Source: Mycobacterium sp. PSTR-4-N (GTDB lineage Bacteria > Actinomycetota > Actinomycetes > Mycobacteriales > Mycobacteriaceae). Taken from it: a stretch of DNA of 64,000 nt. The DNA lies in the NCBI RefSeq assembly GCF_022348085.1, contig NZ_JAKRFN010000010.1:111065-175064 (forward strand), given 5' to 3'. Below, in pieces: positions 43,727-53,941 of this stretch. Under the pieces are notes generated by a model. That model was not told where the DNA came from. It saw nothing but the letters and a program-made list of their open reading frames with translations, and ran no database searches. A program made the position numbers and the translations under genes. Each line of letters starts with the position of its first letter. Position 1 is the first letter of the stretch.

Positions 43727-45286
43727 GTGAACGGCGCGCACTCCCTGCTCACCACGCTCGTCGACGCCGGCGTGGACATCTGCTTCGCCAACCCCGGGAC
43801 GTCGGAGATGCACTTCGTCGCCGCGCTCGACACGGTCGGCGGTATGCGCGGGGTGCTGACGCTGTTCGAAGGTGTCGCCACCGGTGCCGCCGACGGCTAC
43901 GCGCGTATCGCGGGCACGCCCGCGGCGGTACTCCTGCACCTTGGGCCTGGCCTGGGCAACGGCCTGGCCAACCTGCACAACGCGCGCCGCGCGCACAGCC
44001 CCATGGTCGTCGTGGTCGGCGACCACGCCACTTATCACAAGAAGTACGACGCCCCTTTGGAATCCGACATCGACGCGGTCGCGGGCACGGTCTCGGGCTG
44101 GGTGCACCGGACGATGCGCCCCGAGGACGTCGCCGCCGACACCGTGGCCGCCCTCACCGCCGCGCGCCGCGGCGCGGTCACGACGCTGATCCTGCCCGCC
44201 GACGTGTCGTGGAGCGACGGGGCGGATTCTGCACAGTCCGCCGCGGCGCCGCCCGCTCCCGCCGTAGACGACGACGAAGCGGTGCGCGCCGCTGCCGACG
44301 CGCTCTCCTCCGGCGAGCGTGCGGTGCTGCTCATCGGCGGCGACGCCACCCATGGGCCGGGACTGGCAGCTGCCGTGCGCATCGGCGATGCCACGGGGGC
44401 GACGGTGCTGTGCGAGACGTTTCCCGCCCGGCTCCAGCGCGGCGCGGGCGTGCCGGCCGTCGACCGACTCGCCTACTTCGCCGAGGCCGCCGCCGAACAG
44501 CTGGCCGGTGCCCGGCACCTCATCCTCGCCGGGGCCCCGTCGCCGGTGTCGTTCTTCGCCTACCCGGACAAGCCCAGCGACCTGGTGCCCGCCGGCTGTG
44601 CGGTGCACGTGCTGGCGTCGCATCGCGGAGCGGCAGCCGCACTGGAACGTCTCGCCGACGACGTGGCACCGGGCACCACCGCGAAGGTGGCGCCGGCCCA
44701 GCGCCCGGCGCTGCCCAGCGGCGAGCTCACCGCGTTCTCCGCGGCCGCGGTGATCGGCGCCCTGCTGCCCGACGACGCCATCGTGGTCGACGAGTCCAAC
44801 ACCGCGGGGGTGGGCATCGCCGCGGCGACGGCCGGCGCGCCGGCCCACGACGTCCTGACGCTGACCGGCGGCGCCATCGGCTACGGCCTGCCCGCCGCGA
44901 TCGGTGCGGCGCTCGCGGCACCGCACCGTCCCGTCCTGGCCCTGCAGGCCGACGGTTCGGCGATGTACACGATCTCGGCGCTGTGGACGCACGCCCGCGA
45001 GAACCTCGACGTGACGACGGTCATCTTCAACAACGGTGCCTACGACATCCTGCGTATCGAGCTGCAGCGGGTCGGGGCGACCAGCGGGACCGAGCCCGGC
45101 CCCAAGGCTCGGGAGCTGCTCGACTTACGTTCGCCTGCCGTCGATTTCGTGCGTGTCGCCGAGGGTTTCGGGGTGCCCGGCCGGCGGGTGCGTACCGCAG
45201 AGGAGTTCGCCGCCGCGCTGGCCGATGCGTTCGCCGAGCCGGGCCCGCACCTGATCGAGGCGATGGTGCCGTCCCTGCTGGGTTAA
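43727..45286 (+). CDS. ilvX: ThDP-dependent acetolactate synthase-like protein IlvX
   Basis: The 519-residue protein is a thiamine-diphosphate enzyme of the acetohydroxyacid synthase group. The catalytic Glu lies in LFEGVATGAADGYAR; the ThDP motif is ADGSAMYT...VIFNN, with Ala in place of the usual first Gly. It matches M. tuberculosis IlvX (Rv3509c) by type and by place in the cholesterol region; that protein is not the housekeeping IlvB and its substrate is unsettled. GTG 43727 has a TATAAA 6 nt upstream but no clear ribosome site. It may benefit from the fadD19 promoter 19 bp after the flavoprotein gene. Its TAA overlaps the kshA2 stop on the other strand. Confidence 0.85.
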   Translation: MNGAHSLLTTLVDAGVDICFANPGTSEMHFVAALDTVGGMRGVLTLFEGVATGAADGYARIAGTPAAVLLHLGPGLGNGLANLHNARRAHSPMVVVVGDHATYHKKYDAPLESDIDAVAGTVSGWVHRTMRPEDVAADTVAALTAARRGAVTTLILPADVSWSDGADSAQSAAAPPAPAVDDDEAVRAAADALSSGERAVLLIGGDATHGPGLAAAVRIGDATGATVLCETFPARLQRGAGVPAVDRLAYFAEAAAEQLAGARHLILAGAPSPVSFFAYPDKPSDLVPAGCAVHVLASHRGAAAALERLADDVAPGTTAKVAPAQRPALPSGELTAFSAAAVIGALLPDDAIVVDESNTAGVGIAAATAGAPAHDVLTLTGGAIGYGLPAAIGAALAAPHRPVLALQADGSAMYTISALWTHARENLDVTTVIFNNGAYDILRIELQRVGATSGTEPGPKARELLDLRSPAVDFVRVAEGFGVPGRRVRTAEEFAAALADAFAEPGPHLIEAMVPSLLG

Positions 45287-46425
45287 CTTCGCGGGGTCTG
45301 CCCGGCCGCGTCAGCCCGCAGGTTCTCTTCCACTTCCTGCTGCCAGAGATCGTTGGCGTGGGTGGTGTCGACTTCCTGCTCGAAGCGGTCGGTCATGTCG
45401 GGGGTGACGTCGGCGGCGTCGACGTAGAACTGTTCGTACCAGCGCCGGTGCTGGTACACCGGGCCGTCCTCCTCGGTCAGCAGCGGGTTGTCGATGCGGG
45501 ACTTGTTCTTCCAGATCTCCACGTCTTCGAGAAAGCCCTCGCCGAAGCTACGGTTCATCGCCCCGGCCAGCTTGGCGGCCTTGTCCGCGGGCAGGCCGGG
45601 CATCGCGGCCACGGACACGCCCCACTGCAACATGAACGAGTCGTGGGTGACGGGGTAGTGGCAGTTGATCAGCGCCACCTCGACGGTGAAGCCGGGCGCG
45701 AGGTCGTTGTGCAGCCAGTTGATCATGTACGCGGGTCCGAAGTACGTGGCCTCTGATCGCAGATAGGTTCCCTCCCAGAGCTTCTCCGGGTCGGCGACGT
45801 AGTCGGGCCGAGGCTTGGACTCCATGTACTGGCTGGCGGTGTGGCCCTCGATCACGTTCTTGAAGTACGTGGGATATGCGTGATGGATGTAGAAGAAGTG
45901 CGCCATGTCGACGTTGTTGTCGACGATCTCGCGGCAGTGCGACCCTTCGATCAACACCGAACTCCACTGCCACGGCGACCACCGGCCCTCGTCGTACCCC
46001 TCGATGGTGGGCGGGGTCAGCTCCGGGGCCGGCGTCGAGCCCTCCGGGTCGTGCCAGACCAGCAGCTGACCGTTGACCTCGGTGGTGAGCCAGGCACGGG
46101 TGCGCGCCATCCGCGGGGTGCGCTTGGCATACGGCACCAACGAACACCGGCCGTCTCCGCGCCACCGCCAGTCGTGGAACGGGCACGCGATGTCGTCGCC
46201 TTTGACGGTGCCCTGGGCGAGGTTGCCGCCCATGTGTCTGCAGTAGCCGTCGAGAACCTTCAGCTCGCCGGCGGAATCGGCGAAGACCACCAGCAGCGTG
46301 CCGAAAGCGTTGATGCCGTGTGGTTTTCCGTCCCGGAAGTACTGCGCAAGGCCCAGGCAGTGCCAGCCCCGGGCGAAGCGCGTCGGCGCGGCGCCGGTGT
46401 CGATCTCGCGAACGGGCTCAGTCAT
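45283..46425 (-). CDS. Second KshA-type Rieske oxygenase
   Basis: The 380-residue protein is a close relative of the KshA at 29660 and has every catalytic feature: Rieske ligands C62-x-H64 and C81-x2-H84, and the mononuclear iron motif NNVDMAHFFYIH. It probably 9-alpha-hydroxylates a steroid, perhaps a CoA-esterified or differently substituted one, since multiple KshA homologues with different substrate ranges occur in actinobacteria. ATG 46425 has AGGAAGGA upstream and overlaps the kstD2 stop by 4 bp (ATGA). It is the last gene of the fadE26 operon and its TAA shares TTAA with the ilvX stop. Confidence 0.9.
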   Translation of the reverse strand: MTEPVREIDTGAAPTRFARGWHCLGLAQYFRDGKPHGINAFGTLLVVFADSAGELKVLDGYCRHMGGNLAQGTVKGDDIACPFHDWRWRGDGRCSLVPYAKRTPRMARTRAWLTTEVNGQLLVWHDPEGSTPAPELTPPTIEGYDEGRWSPWQWSSVLIEGSHCREIVDNNVDMAHFFYIHHAYPTYFKNVIEGHTASQYMESKPRPDYVADPEKLWEGTYLRSEATYFGPAYMINWLHNDLAPGFTVEVALINCHYPVTHDSFMLQWGVSVAAMPGLPADKAAKLAGAMNRSFGEGFLEDVEIWKNKSRIDNPLLTEEDGPVYQHRRWYEQFYVDAADVTPDMTDRFEQEVDTTHANDLWQQEVEENLRADAAGQTPRS

Positions 46426-48083
46426 GGCGTGGTCCTTCCTGTCATGTCCAGCACGGCCAGGTGGCTGAACACCATGGAGGTGCCGATGGGGTTGCCGCCG
46501 CCGGGGTATGCGGTTCCGCTGGGGGCGGCCATGGTGTTGCCTGCCGCGTACAGGCCGGGGATCACTGCTCCAGTGGTGTCGAGCACCCGGGCCGACGTAT
46601 CGGTGCGCAGACCTCCCTTGGTACCCAGATCCGAGACGCCAAAGGCGGCAGCGTGGAACGGCGGTCGCTCGATCGGGCGCAGCGGGGACGCGCCACCGGA
46701 GAACGCGCGATCGTAGGGTTCGCCGCCCCGGTCGAAATCCTCGTCCACCCCGCGGTGGGCGAAATCGTTGAACCGCCGCACCGTCGCAACGAGATTGTCC
46801 GGCGGAACGCCGATCACTCGGGCCAACTCCTCGAGAGAGTCTGCGCTGCGCCACAATCCGGCGTCGACGTAACGCTGTGTGTCCACCATCGACACGTTGG
46901 GGGCCTTGACCGGCGGCACCGGACCCTCACCGTCGTCGTACACCATCCAGTACGGCAGGGTGACCGACCCGTCGGCCATCGCGGTCAGCACGGCGCGTCC
47001 CAACCGGTCGTAGGCCGCGGATTCGTTGGTGAACCGCCTGCCGTGATCGTCGACGAAGATGCCGCCGGTGAACCACAACGCGAATGCGGCTGTGCCGTCG
47101 GGATGCATCAGACCCGGTGACCACCACGCCTGATCCATCAGGTCGGTGGCGGCGCCGGCGGTGATCCCGGCCAGGTGCGCGAGCCCACGGTTCGACGGCG
47201 GCCCCATCGTGTCGCGGGAGCTGCCCGGCACGCCGTATCGCTCCCGCATCTCGTCGTTGCGCTCGAAGCCGCCGGCGGCCAACAGAACCCCACGCCGTGC
47301 GCGGATTGCGCGGCTGCCCTGCGCGTCGGTGACGACCGCGCCGACCACGGCACCGTTGTCGACGACGAGCTCGGTGAGCGCCGTGCTCAACCGCGTCTGC
47401 GCGTGCGGGAAGCGCCGCAGCGCGATCAGGAACCGGGCGATCAGCGCCCGACCGCCCACGAAGTAGTCGTCCGGCTGCGGATGCCCCAGACGATCGGTGT
47501 CGAGAGGACCCCGAATGAGTTCTCGAAGATCCGGCGCGGCCGCGACTTTCAGCGGCTTGGCGGCGATGTGTCGCATGCCGTCGGCGCGCGCCTTCGGTGC
47601 GTGGCCGAAGTAGTCCGGCCAGGGCAGCAGCGAGAACTTCAGCTGCTCGTCGGCCTCCAGGTAGGCGATCAGCGGGGCTCCGCTACGGACATAGGTTTCG
47701 CGCATCGCGGCCGGGGTGCGGTCGCCGACGACGGCGTTGTAGTACTCGAGCGCGTCGTCGATGGTGTCATCCTGTGCGTCGCCGTAACCGGCGCGCTGGA
47801 GAACGGGGTTGCACGGGAACCACATTCCGCCGCCACCGGAGTAGGCCGTGGTGCCGCCGAACGTCTCCGACGCCTCGACCAACACGACGTCGAGACCTTC
47901 GCGGGCCGCGGTGTAGGCACCCGTGACGCCGCCGGCGCCCGACCCGGCGACGACGACGTCGGTCTCGGCGTCCCAGTACTCGATGGTCTTGGCGCGAGCG
48001 CTCATCCCGTGCTGATTGGTCTTCGCGCGAGCGCTCATCCCGTGCTGATTGGTCTTCGCGCGAGCGCTCATCCCGTCAGACAT
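46422..48083 (-). CDS. KstD-like FAD-dependent dehydrogenase with repeated N-terminus
   Basis: The 553-residue flavoprotein shows the FAD motif VVVAGSGAGGVTGAYTA, GGTTAYSGGGGMWFP and a C-terminal GTAYPGGGNPIGTSMVF that keeps the Tyr/Gly block of 3-ketosteroid dehydrogenases. It is more divergent from KstD than kshA2 is from KshA, so a steroid dehydrogenase of different specificity is likely. The first 33 residues are two complete copies and a partial third of MSARAKTNQHG, encoded by 33-bp repeats that give three extra in-frame ATG codons; true initiation may occur at any of 48083, 48071, 48038 or 48005. The first overlaps the upstream fadD stop by 8 bp and has AAGGGA before it. Confidence 0.87.
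   Translation of the reverse strand: MSDGMSARAKTNQHGMSARAKTNQHGMSARAKTIEYWDAETDVVVAGSGAGGVTGAYTAAREGLDVVLVEASETFGGTTAYSGGGGMWFPCNPVLQRAGYGDAQDDTIDDALEYYNAVVGDRTPAAMRETYVRSGAPLIAYLEADEQLKFSLLPWPDYFGHAPKARADGMRHIAAKPLKVAAAPDLRELIRGPLDTDRLGHPQPDDYFVGGRALIARFLIALRRFPHAQTRLSTALTELVVDNGAVVGAVVTDAQGSRAIRARRGVLLAAGGFERNDEMRERYGVPGSSRDTMGPPSNRGLAHLAGITAGAATDLMDQAWWSPGLMHPDGTAAFALWFTGGIFVDDHGRRFTNESAAYDRLGRAVLTAMADGSVTLPYWMVYDDGEGPVPPVKAPNVSMVDTQRYVDAGLWRSADSLEELARVIGVPPDNLVATVRRFNDFAHRGVDEDFDRGGEPYDRAFSGGASPLRPIERPPFHAAAFGVSDLGTKGGLRTDTSARVLDTTGAVIPGLYAAGNTMAAPSGTAYPGGGNPIGTSMVFSHLAVLDMTGRTTP
47985..48076. repeat. 33-bp tandem repeat at the kstD2 start
   Basis: A unit of 33 bp repeats about 2.8 times, identical at positions offset by 33 (for example 47992, 48025, 48058). 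Each copy carries an in-frame ATG preceded by GGG on the coding strand, so repeat number changes the number of possible start codons without shifting the frame. Confidence 0.9.
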
Positions 48084-49737
48084 GGCGTTCCCTTCCGTGG
48101 GCGGCGAACTCCGCGTCGAGCGCCTCCTTGTCGGCGACGGTCATCAGTCGGTACACCGGCGAGCCCCGACCCACCCAGCGATACACCGGTTCATCGGTGT
48201 GCCACCGCTGCGCCTGCAGGTGCCGCTTGAGCACCTTGTTCGACCCGGTCACCGGTAGGTCGGCAGACACCCGCAGCAGCCGGGGCGCGCCTTTGGTGCC
48301 GAGATCCGGCTGCGCGCCCAGGAACTCGGTGAACTGGCAGAGGTCGAACCCGCGCGGGTCGGCGACCTCCACCGCGGCCATCACCTGATCTCCGGAGCGG
48401 GGGTCCGGCACGCCGTACACCGCTGCGGCGATCACGCCGCTGTGCCGGCGCAGCACGCGTTCGATGGTAAGCGCCGAGATGTTCTCGCCGTCGACCCGGA
48501 TCCAGTCGCCGCGCCGGCCCGCGAAGTACAGGAACCCGGCGCCGTCCACGTAGCCGAGGTCACCCGACCAGTACCACCCGTTGCGGGTGCGCTCGGCCTC
48601 GGCCGCGTCGTTGCGGTAGTAGCCCTCAAAGTCACGGGCGCCTCGGCGGTCGACGATCTCGCCGACCGCCTCGTCGGCGTTACACACCCGACCTGTCTCA
48701 TCGAGAACCGCTGCTGGACAGGTTCGTAGCGTGTCCGGGTCGACGACGACGACGTCCGCGTGGGCGGGTCGGCCCAGCGCGCCCGGCGGCGCGTCCGGAT
48801 CGGGTGCGGCCACCGCGCCGCCCTCACTGGAGCCGTACCCTTCGAACAGCTCGGCTGCGAACCGGCGGCGGAATTCCTTCTGGTCCTCGGGCGAGGCCTC
48901 GGTGCCGAAGCCGCGCTGCAGCGGGTTGTCGGCGTCGTCGGGCAGCTCAGGGGTCGCCAGCAGGTAGCCCAGTGCCTTGCCGACGTAGGTGAAGAACGTG
49001 GCGCCGAAGAAGCGCACGTCGGGTAGGAAGCCCGACGCCGAGAACGTCGGGGTCAGGCAGACGGTCGCGCCATTGGCCAGGGCCGGCGCCCACAGCGCCA
49101 TCAGGGCGTTGCCGTGGAACAGCGGCATGCAGCAGTAGTCGACGTCGCCGCGGTGGTGACCGAACTTCTCTGTGGCCGTGTAGGCGATGCGGGCCAGCCG
49201 GCCCTGCGTGCATCGGACGGCTTTCGATGTGCCGGTGGTGCCGGAGGTGAACAGCAGCAGCATCAGCGTCGTCGCGTCCACGCCGGGCGCAGCCTCGGCC
49301 GGTGCCCTGCGATGTCCATCGACGAGGTGGCGGTACCGCAGATCGTCGACGCACCAGATCAGCTCGGCATCGACGCCGTGGTCGAGAGTGCGTAGGCGCT
49401 CGGCGCCGGCCGTGTCGGTGACGACCATCGCGCAGTCCGCGTGCCGGATGTCAGCCGCCAGATCACGCGCACCGCGGGTGGGATTCAGGCCGACGATGGT
49501 GGCGCCGGCCAACGCCGCTGCGCCGAGCCAGAACACGAACTCGGGCACATTGGGCAACAGCACACCGATGTGAAACGGTGCGTTCCCGGGCTTTCGGGCC
49601 AGTGCCAGCGCCGCCCGGGCCGCCGAACACGTCACCACGTCGTCCCAGGTCCAGGCCTGCTCGCGGGTGCGTAACCCGGGGTGCGTGTCGTCGGCCCGTG
49701 CCAGCAGCATCGACGCGATGTCGGCGTGTCCGGTCAC
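48076..49737 (-). CDS. FadD17-like acyl-CoA synthetase, second copy
   Basis: The 553-residue ANL enzyme has the P-loop LLLFTSGTTGTSKAVRC (about residue 170), YGSSEGG and a C-terminal GSNKVLKRHLQ carrying the adenylation lysine. It resembles its upstream neighbour FadD17 throughout and probably activates a steroid or fatty acid side chain with CoA. The GTG at 49737 overlaps the fadD17 stop (GTGA). It overlaps kstD2 by 8 bp. In M. tuberculosis only one fadD is present at this place, so this is either a duplication or a gene lost there. Confidence 0.86.
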   Translation of the reverse strand: MTGHADIASMLLARADDTHPGLRTREQAWTWDDVVTCSAARAALALARKPGNAPFHIGVLLPNVPEFVFWLGAAALAGATIVGLNPTRGARDLAADIRHADCAMVVTDTAGAERLRTLDHGVDAELIWCVDDLRYRHLVDGHRRAPAEAAPGVDATTLMLLLFTSGTTGTSKAVRCTQGRLARIAYTATEKFGHHRGDVDYCCMPLFHGNALMALWAPALANGATVCLTPTFSASGFLPDVRFFGATFFTYVGKALGYLLATPELPDDADNPLQRGFGTEASPEDQKEFRRRFAAELFEGYGSSEGGAVAAPDPDAPPGALGRPAHADVVVVDPDTLRTCPAAVLDETGRVCNADEAVGEIVDRRGARDFEGYYRNDAAEAERTRNGWYWSGDLGYVDGAGFLYFAGRRGDWIRVDGENISALTIERVLRRHSGVIAAAVYGVPDPRSGDQVMAAVEVADPRGFDLCQFTEFLGAQPDLGTKGAPRLLRVSADLPVTGSNKVLKRHLQAQRWHTDEPVYRWVGRGSPVYRLMTVADKEALDAEFAAHGRERHV

Positions 49738-51257
49738 GGCCGGTCGATCTCGTGCACGTCGTCGGAGCAGTCGATACCTTCGGCCGACAGCTGCCGCTTG
49801 ATCACCTTGAACGTCTGGGTGCGCGGCAGCGTGGTGGCCACGCGCACATACACCGGCCACTGCTTGGGCCCCAGATCGTCCTGCGCGCAGAGGAACTGCG
49901 TGAACGCCACCGGATCGAACGACGCGGGGTCGGGCAGCACCAGCGCAGCCATCACACGGTCGCCCACGGTGTCGTCGGGAATGGGATAGACGACGGCCTC
50001 GGTGACGCCGGGATAGCGCATGAGGATGCGCTCGATCGGGGCGGTGCCGAGATTCTCACCGTCGACCCGCAGCCAGTCACCCAGTCTCCCTGCGAAGTAC
50101 GCGAAGCCGCGTTCGTCGGTGTAGGCGAGGTCTCCACTGTGGTAGACCCCGCCGCGCATCCGATCGGCATCGGCCTCGGGATCGTGGTAGTAGCCGCGGA
50201 ACTGACCGGGGCCCTCGGTGTTGACCAGCTCGCCGACCACACCGGGTGGGCACGGCCGCCCCGTCTCGACGTCGACGATCGCGACCCCGCCCACGAGCGG
50301 GCCCAGTGCCCCGTCGGGTGTGTCGGGGGTTCGTGCGATCGAGACGCCGCCTTCGCTCGAACCGAATCCGTCGACGACCTCGACGGCGAAGCGCTCCGCG
50401 AAGCGGCTCAGGTCCCGCGGCGCGCCCTCGTTGCCGTAGGCCACCCTGAGGGGATTGTCGGCGTCGTCGCTGCGCTCGGGCGTCGCGAGGACGTAGGACA
50501 GCGGCTTACCGACGTAGTTGGCGTAGGTGGCGCCGACTTTGCGGACATCGGGAAAGAACTGCGAGGCAGAGAACCTGCGCCGCAGAGCGACGGACGCACG
50601 GCCGGCGACGGCCGGCGCCCAGCCGGCCATGATCGCGTTGGAGTGGAACAGCGGCATGGACAGATAGCACGTGTCCGACGGGCCGAGGCCGAACCGTTCG
50701 GCCAGCATCGCTCCCGGGAACGCGACCTTGTCGTGCGTGCACCGCACCGCTTTCGGGTCTCCGCTGGTGCCCGAGGTGAAGATCAGCATGAACAGATCGT
50801 CGGGTGCGGCATCGCGGAACTGCACGTCCGCGCCGGCGTGGTCGGCCAATTCGGTTGCGAAGGAATCGGATTCGACGTCGATCGAGGAGATGCCGGGTAC
50901 GGCGCTGTCACGGTCGGCCAGCACGAGTTGGCAGTCGGCGTGCTCGATGTCGCGCTGTAACGCTGCCCCGCGGCGCGTCGGGTTGAGGCCGACCGGAACG
51001 ATTCCCGACATCGCCGCGGCAACCAGCATGCAGGAGAAGAACGGTGTGTTCCCCGCGAGCACACCGATGTGTGGTGGGCGATCCGGATCCAGCCGCGCCT
51101 GCAGTGCAGCCGCCAGGGCCGCGGCGTCGGCGAGGTGATCACGCCACGAGACGAACGACACCTCTCCCGAGCCGTCGATACCGTGCACGCCGCCGTCCTC
51201 CACGTCGGCCAACGGCGCCAGTAGCGCGGCGACGGTGGGTGCGACGGTGATGGCCAC
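49734..51257 (-). CDS. fadD17: Acyl-CoA synthetase FadD17
   Basis: The 507-residue ANL enzyme has LIFTSGTSGDPKAVRC as P-loop, FGSSEGG, and TQTFKVIKRQL at the C-terminus with the catalytic lysine. M. tuberculosis FadD17 (Rv3506, 502 residues) lies directly beside fadE27-fadE26 in the same order, which supports the name. It is expected to activate C24/C26 steroid side-chain acids or related fatty acids. GTG 51257 lies 6 bp after the fadE27 stop. It is translationally coupled to the following fadD copy. Confidence 0.88.
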   Translation of the reverse strand: MAITVAPTVAALLAPLADVEDGGVHGIDGSGEVSFVSWRDHLADAAALAAALQARLDPDRPPHIGVLAGNTPFFSCMLVAAAMSGIVPVGLNPTRRGAALQRDIEHADCQLVLADRDSAVPGISSIDVESDSFATELADHAGADVQFRDAAPDDLFMLIFTSGTSGDPKAVRCTHDKVAFPGAMLAERFGLGPSDTCYLSMPLFHSNAIMAGWAPAVAGRASVALRRRFSASQFFPDVRKVGATYANYVGKPLSYVLATPERSDDADNPLRVAYGNEGAPRDLSRFAERFAVEVVDGFGSSEGGVSIARTPDTPDGALGPLVGGVAIVDVETGRPCPPGVVGELVNTEGPGQFRGYYHDPEADADRMRGGVYHSGDLAYTDERGFAYFAGRLGDWLRVDGENLGTAPIERILMRYPGVTEAVVYPIPDDTVGDRVMAALVLPDPASFDPVAFTQFLCAQDDLGPKQWPVYVRVATTLPRTQTFKVIKRQLSAEGIDCSDDVHEIDRP

Positions 51258-51263
51258 CGTGTC

Positions 51264-52373
51264 TCAGGCCGGCGTGTCGGCCAACTCGCGACCGATCCGC
51301 AGCAACTGTCCGGTGGCTCCGCCGAGTGCGAACTCGGTCTGCTTGGCGGCCAGGAAGTAGCGGTGGATCGGGTGATCGGTGTCGATACCCACACCCCCGT
51401 GCACGTGGACAGCCGTGTGGGCGACGCGATGTCCCGCTTCGGCGGCCCAGAACGCGGCGCTGGCCACGTCGATGTCGGCGGGCAGATCCTCCGAGACCCG
51501 CCATGCCGCCTGGGTCACGGTCAGCCGCAGCCCCTTGATGTCGATGTATCCGTCGGCCAATCGGGCCGACACCGCCTGGAAGCTGCCGATGGGTCGGTCG
51601 AACTGCTCGCGTTCGCGGGCGTAGGCAGCGGTCATCTCCAGCGCGCGTTCCACGACGCCCAACTGGTAGGCGCTGCGGCCGAGCGCGCCGCGGGTGACGA
51701 GCCAGTCCACGACCTCCGGCCCACCGATACGGCGGTCCGCGGGCACCGTGACCTCGCGCAACTCGAGCGCCCCGACACTGCCGTGCCCCGTGGTGTCGAG
51801 CGCGGTGACGGTCAGCCCGCCGTCGCTCGCCGCGACGAGGAAAACACCGATACCTGAATCGGTTTCGGCCGGCACCAGGAAGGCATCGGCTTTCGGCCCG
51901 AACGCCACCAGCGTCCGGGCCCCGGTCAGCGTGACCTCCGATCCCTCGGCGCGTGCCCGCACCGGGCCCTCACCCATCTCACCGTCGAGCGCGACCGTGA
52001 GGACCTTCTCGCCGCGCACGGCCGGCGCCGCCCACTCCTGCGCGATGGCGTCCGAGCCGAACGTCGTCAGCGCGCCCGCACCGAGTACGACGGACTCCAG
52101 GTACGGCACGGCCGCCAGCTGCCGTCCCAGCGCCACGAGTACCGCCACTTCTTCGAGCGCGCCGTAACCGCCGCCGCCCAGCGCTTCCGGCGCCGTGGTC
52201 GACAGGATGTCGGCGTCGATCAGCTTGCGCCACAGGGTGTCATCGAAGCGCCCCCCCTGCTGCGGCCCCAACCCGTCGAGCTCGCGCTGATGCTCGGGCG
52301 TGCAGACCGATTCGGTGATCGTGCGAACCAGCCCGCCGAGATCGTCACTGGCTTCTGTCGTCGAGAAATCCAT
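51264..52373 (-). CDS. fadE27: Acyl-CoA dehydrogenase subunit FadE27 (ChsE5)
   Basis: The 369-residue protein is the second subunit of the alpha2beta2 acyl-CoA dehydrogenase formed with FadE26. Such heteromeric dehydrogenases of mycobacterial sterol pathways bind FAD at the interface; the partner FadE26 supplies the catalytic Glu, and this subunit shows ARERQFxRPIGSFQAV-type sequence (REQFDRPIGSFQAV) near residue 255 but weaker active-site conservation. The complex oxidises 3-oxocholest-4-en-26-oyl-CoA. ATG 52373 has AAGGAGA upstream, which rejects the much longer open frame continuing to 53609 inside fadE26. It lies 14 bp after fadE26. Confidence 0.92.
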   Translation of the reverse strand: MDFSTTEASDDLGGLVRTITESVCTPEHQRELDGLGPQQGGRFDDTLWRKLIDADILSTTAPEALGGGGYGALEEVAVLVALGRQLAAVPYLESVVLGAGALTTFGSDAIAQEWAAPAVRGEKVLTVALDGEMGEGPVRARAEGSEVTLTGARTLVAFGPKADAFLVPAETDSGIGVFLVAASDGGLTVTALDTTGHGSVGALELREVTVPADRRIGGPEVVDWLVTRGALGRSAYQLGVVERALEMTAAYAREREQFDRPIGSFQAVSARLADGYIDIKGLRLTVTQAAWRVSEDLPADIDVASAAFWAAEAGHRVAHTAVHVHGGVGIDTDHPIHRYFLAAKQTEFALGGATGQLLRIGRELADTPA

Positions 52374-52387
52374 GTCGAAGGTCTCCT

Positions 52388-53569
<1,182 letters not shown>

Positions 53570-53647
53570 CGCGATCCTCACTAGTCTGCGAGCCTGTACC
53601 CGGTGCCATCCCGGACGCCCGCGTGGATACCTCAGGTCTTCCCCGGT

Positions 53648-53661
53648 TGTAACACGTTCTA
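53648..53661. promoter_or_regulatory. KstR operator between fadE26 and fdxD
   Basis: The site matches TnnAACnnGTTnnA (nn pairs GT, AC, CT). It lies 78 bp before fadE26 and 76 bp before fdxD in a divergent promoter region and should repress both operons. Confidence 0.88.
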
Positions 53662-53737
53662 GTCTTGGGGTCCAGGCTGGTGTCACACTGGGTGCTCTGC
53701 GAATCGGCCCACAGCCCCAGACCGTCAGGAGGAAGTC

Positions 53738-53929
53738 ATGCGAGTTGAAGTGGATCGTGACCGTTGCGAGGGCAATGCCGTGTGCGTCGGAATAGCGCCC
53801 GACCTGTTCGACCTCGACGACGAGGACTACGCGGTGGTCAAGGCCGACCCCGTCCCCGAAGGCGAGGAGGCGGTGGCCGAGCAGGCGATCGTCGAATGCC
53901 CCAGGGCCGCCCTGATCCGGCACGACTAG
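53738..53929 (+). CDS. fdxD: Ferredoxin FdxD, [3Fe-4S] type
   Basis: The 63-residue protein has the short P450-type ferredoxin pattern C-x5-C (CEGNAVC) followed by the distal CP pair in VECPRAAL, consistent with a [3Fe-4S] cluster. It matches M. tuberculosis FdxD (Rv3503c) in size and place. It likely donates electrons to a P450 such as CYP142 in sterol side-chain oxidation; the partner cannot be fixed from sequence. ATG 53738 follows AGGAGG. Hsd4A follows 12 bp later. Confidence 0.93.
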   Translation: MRVEVDRDRCEGNAVCVGIAPDLFDLDDEDYAVVKADPVPEGEEAVAEQAIVECPRAALIRHD

Positions 53930-53941
53930 AGGTATTCATAA

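Noticed and set aside
47985..48076. CRISPR-like repeat array.
   Set aside because: Repeats are directly adjacent without spacers, in frame with a coding sequence, and no cas genes are present.
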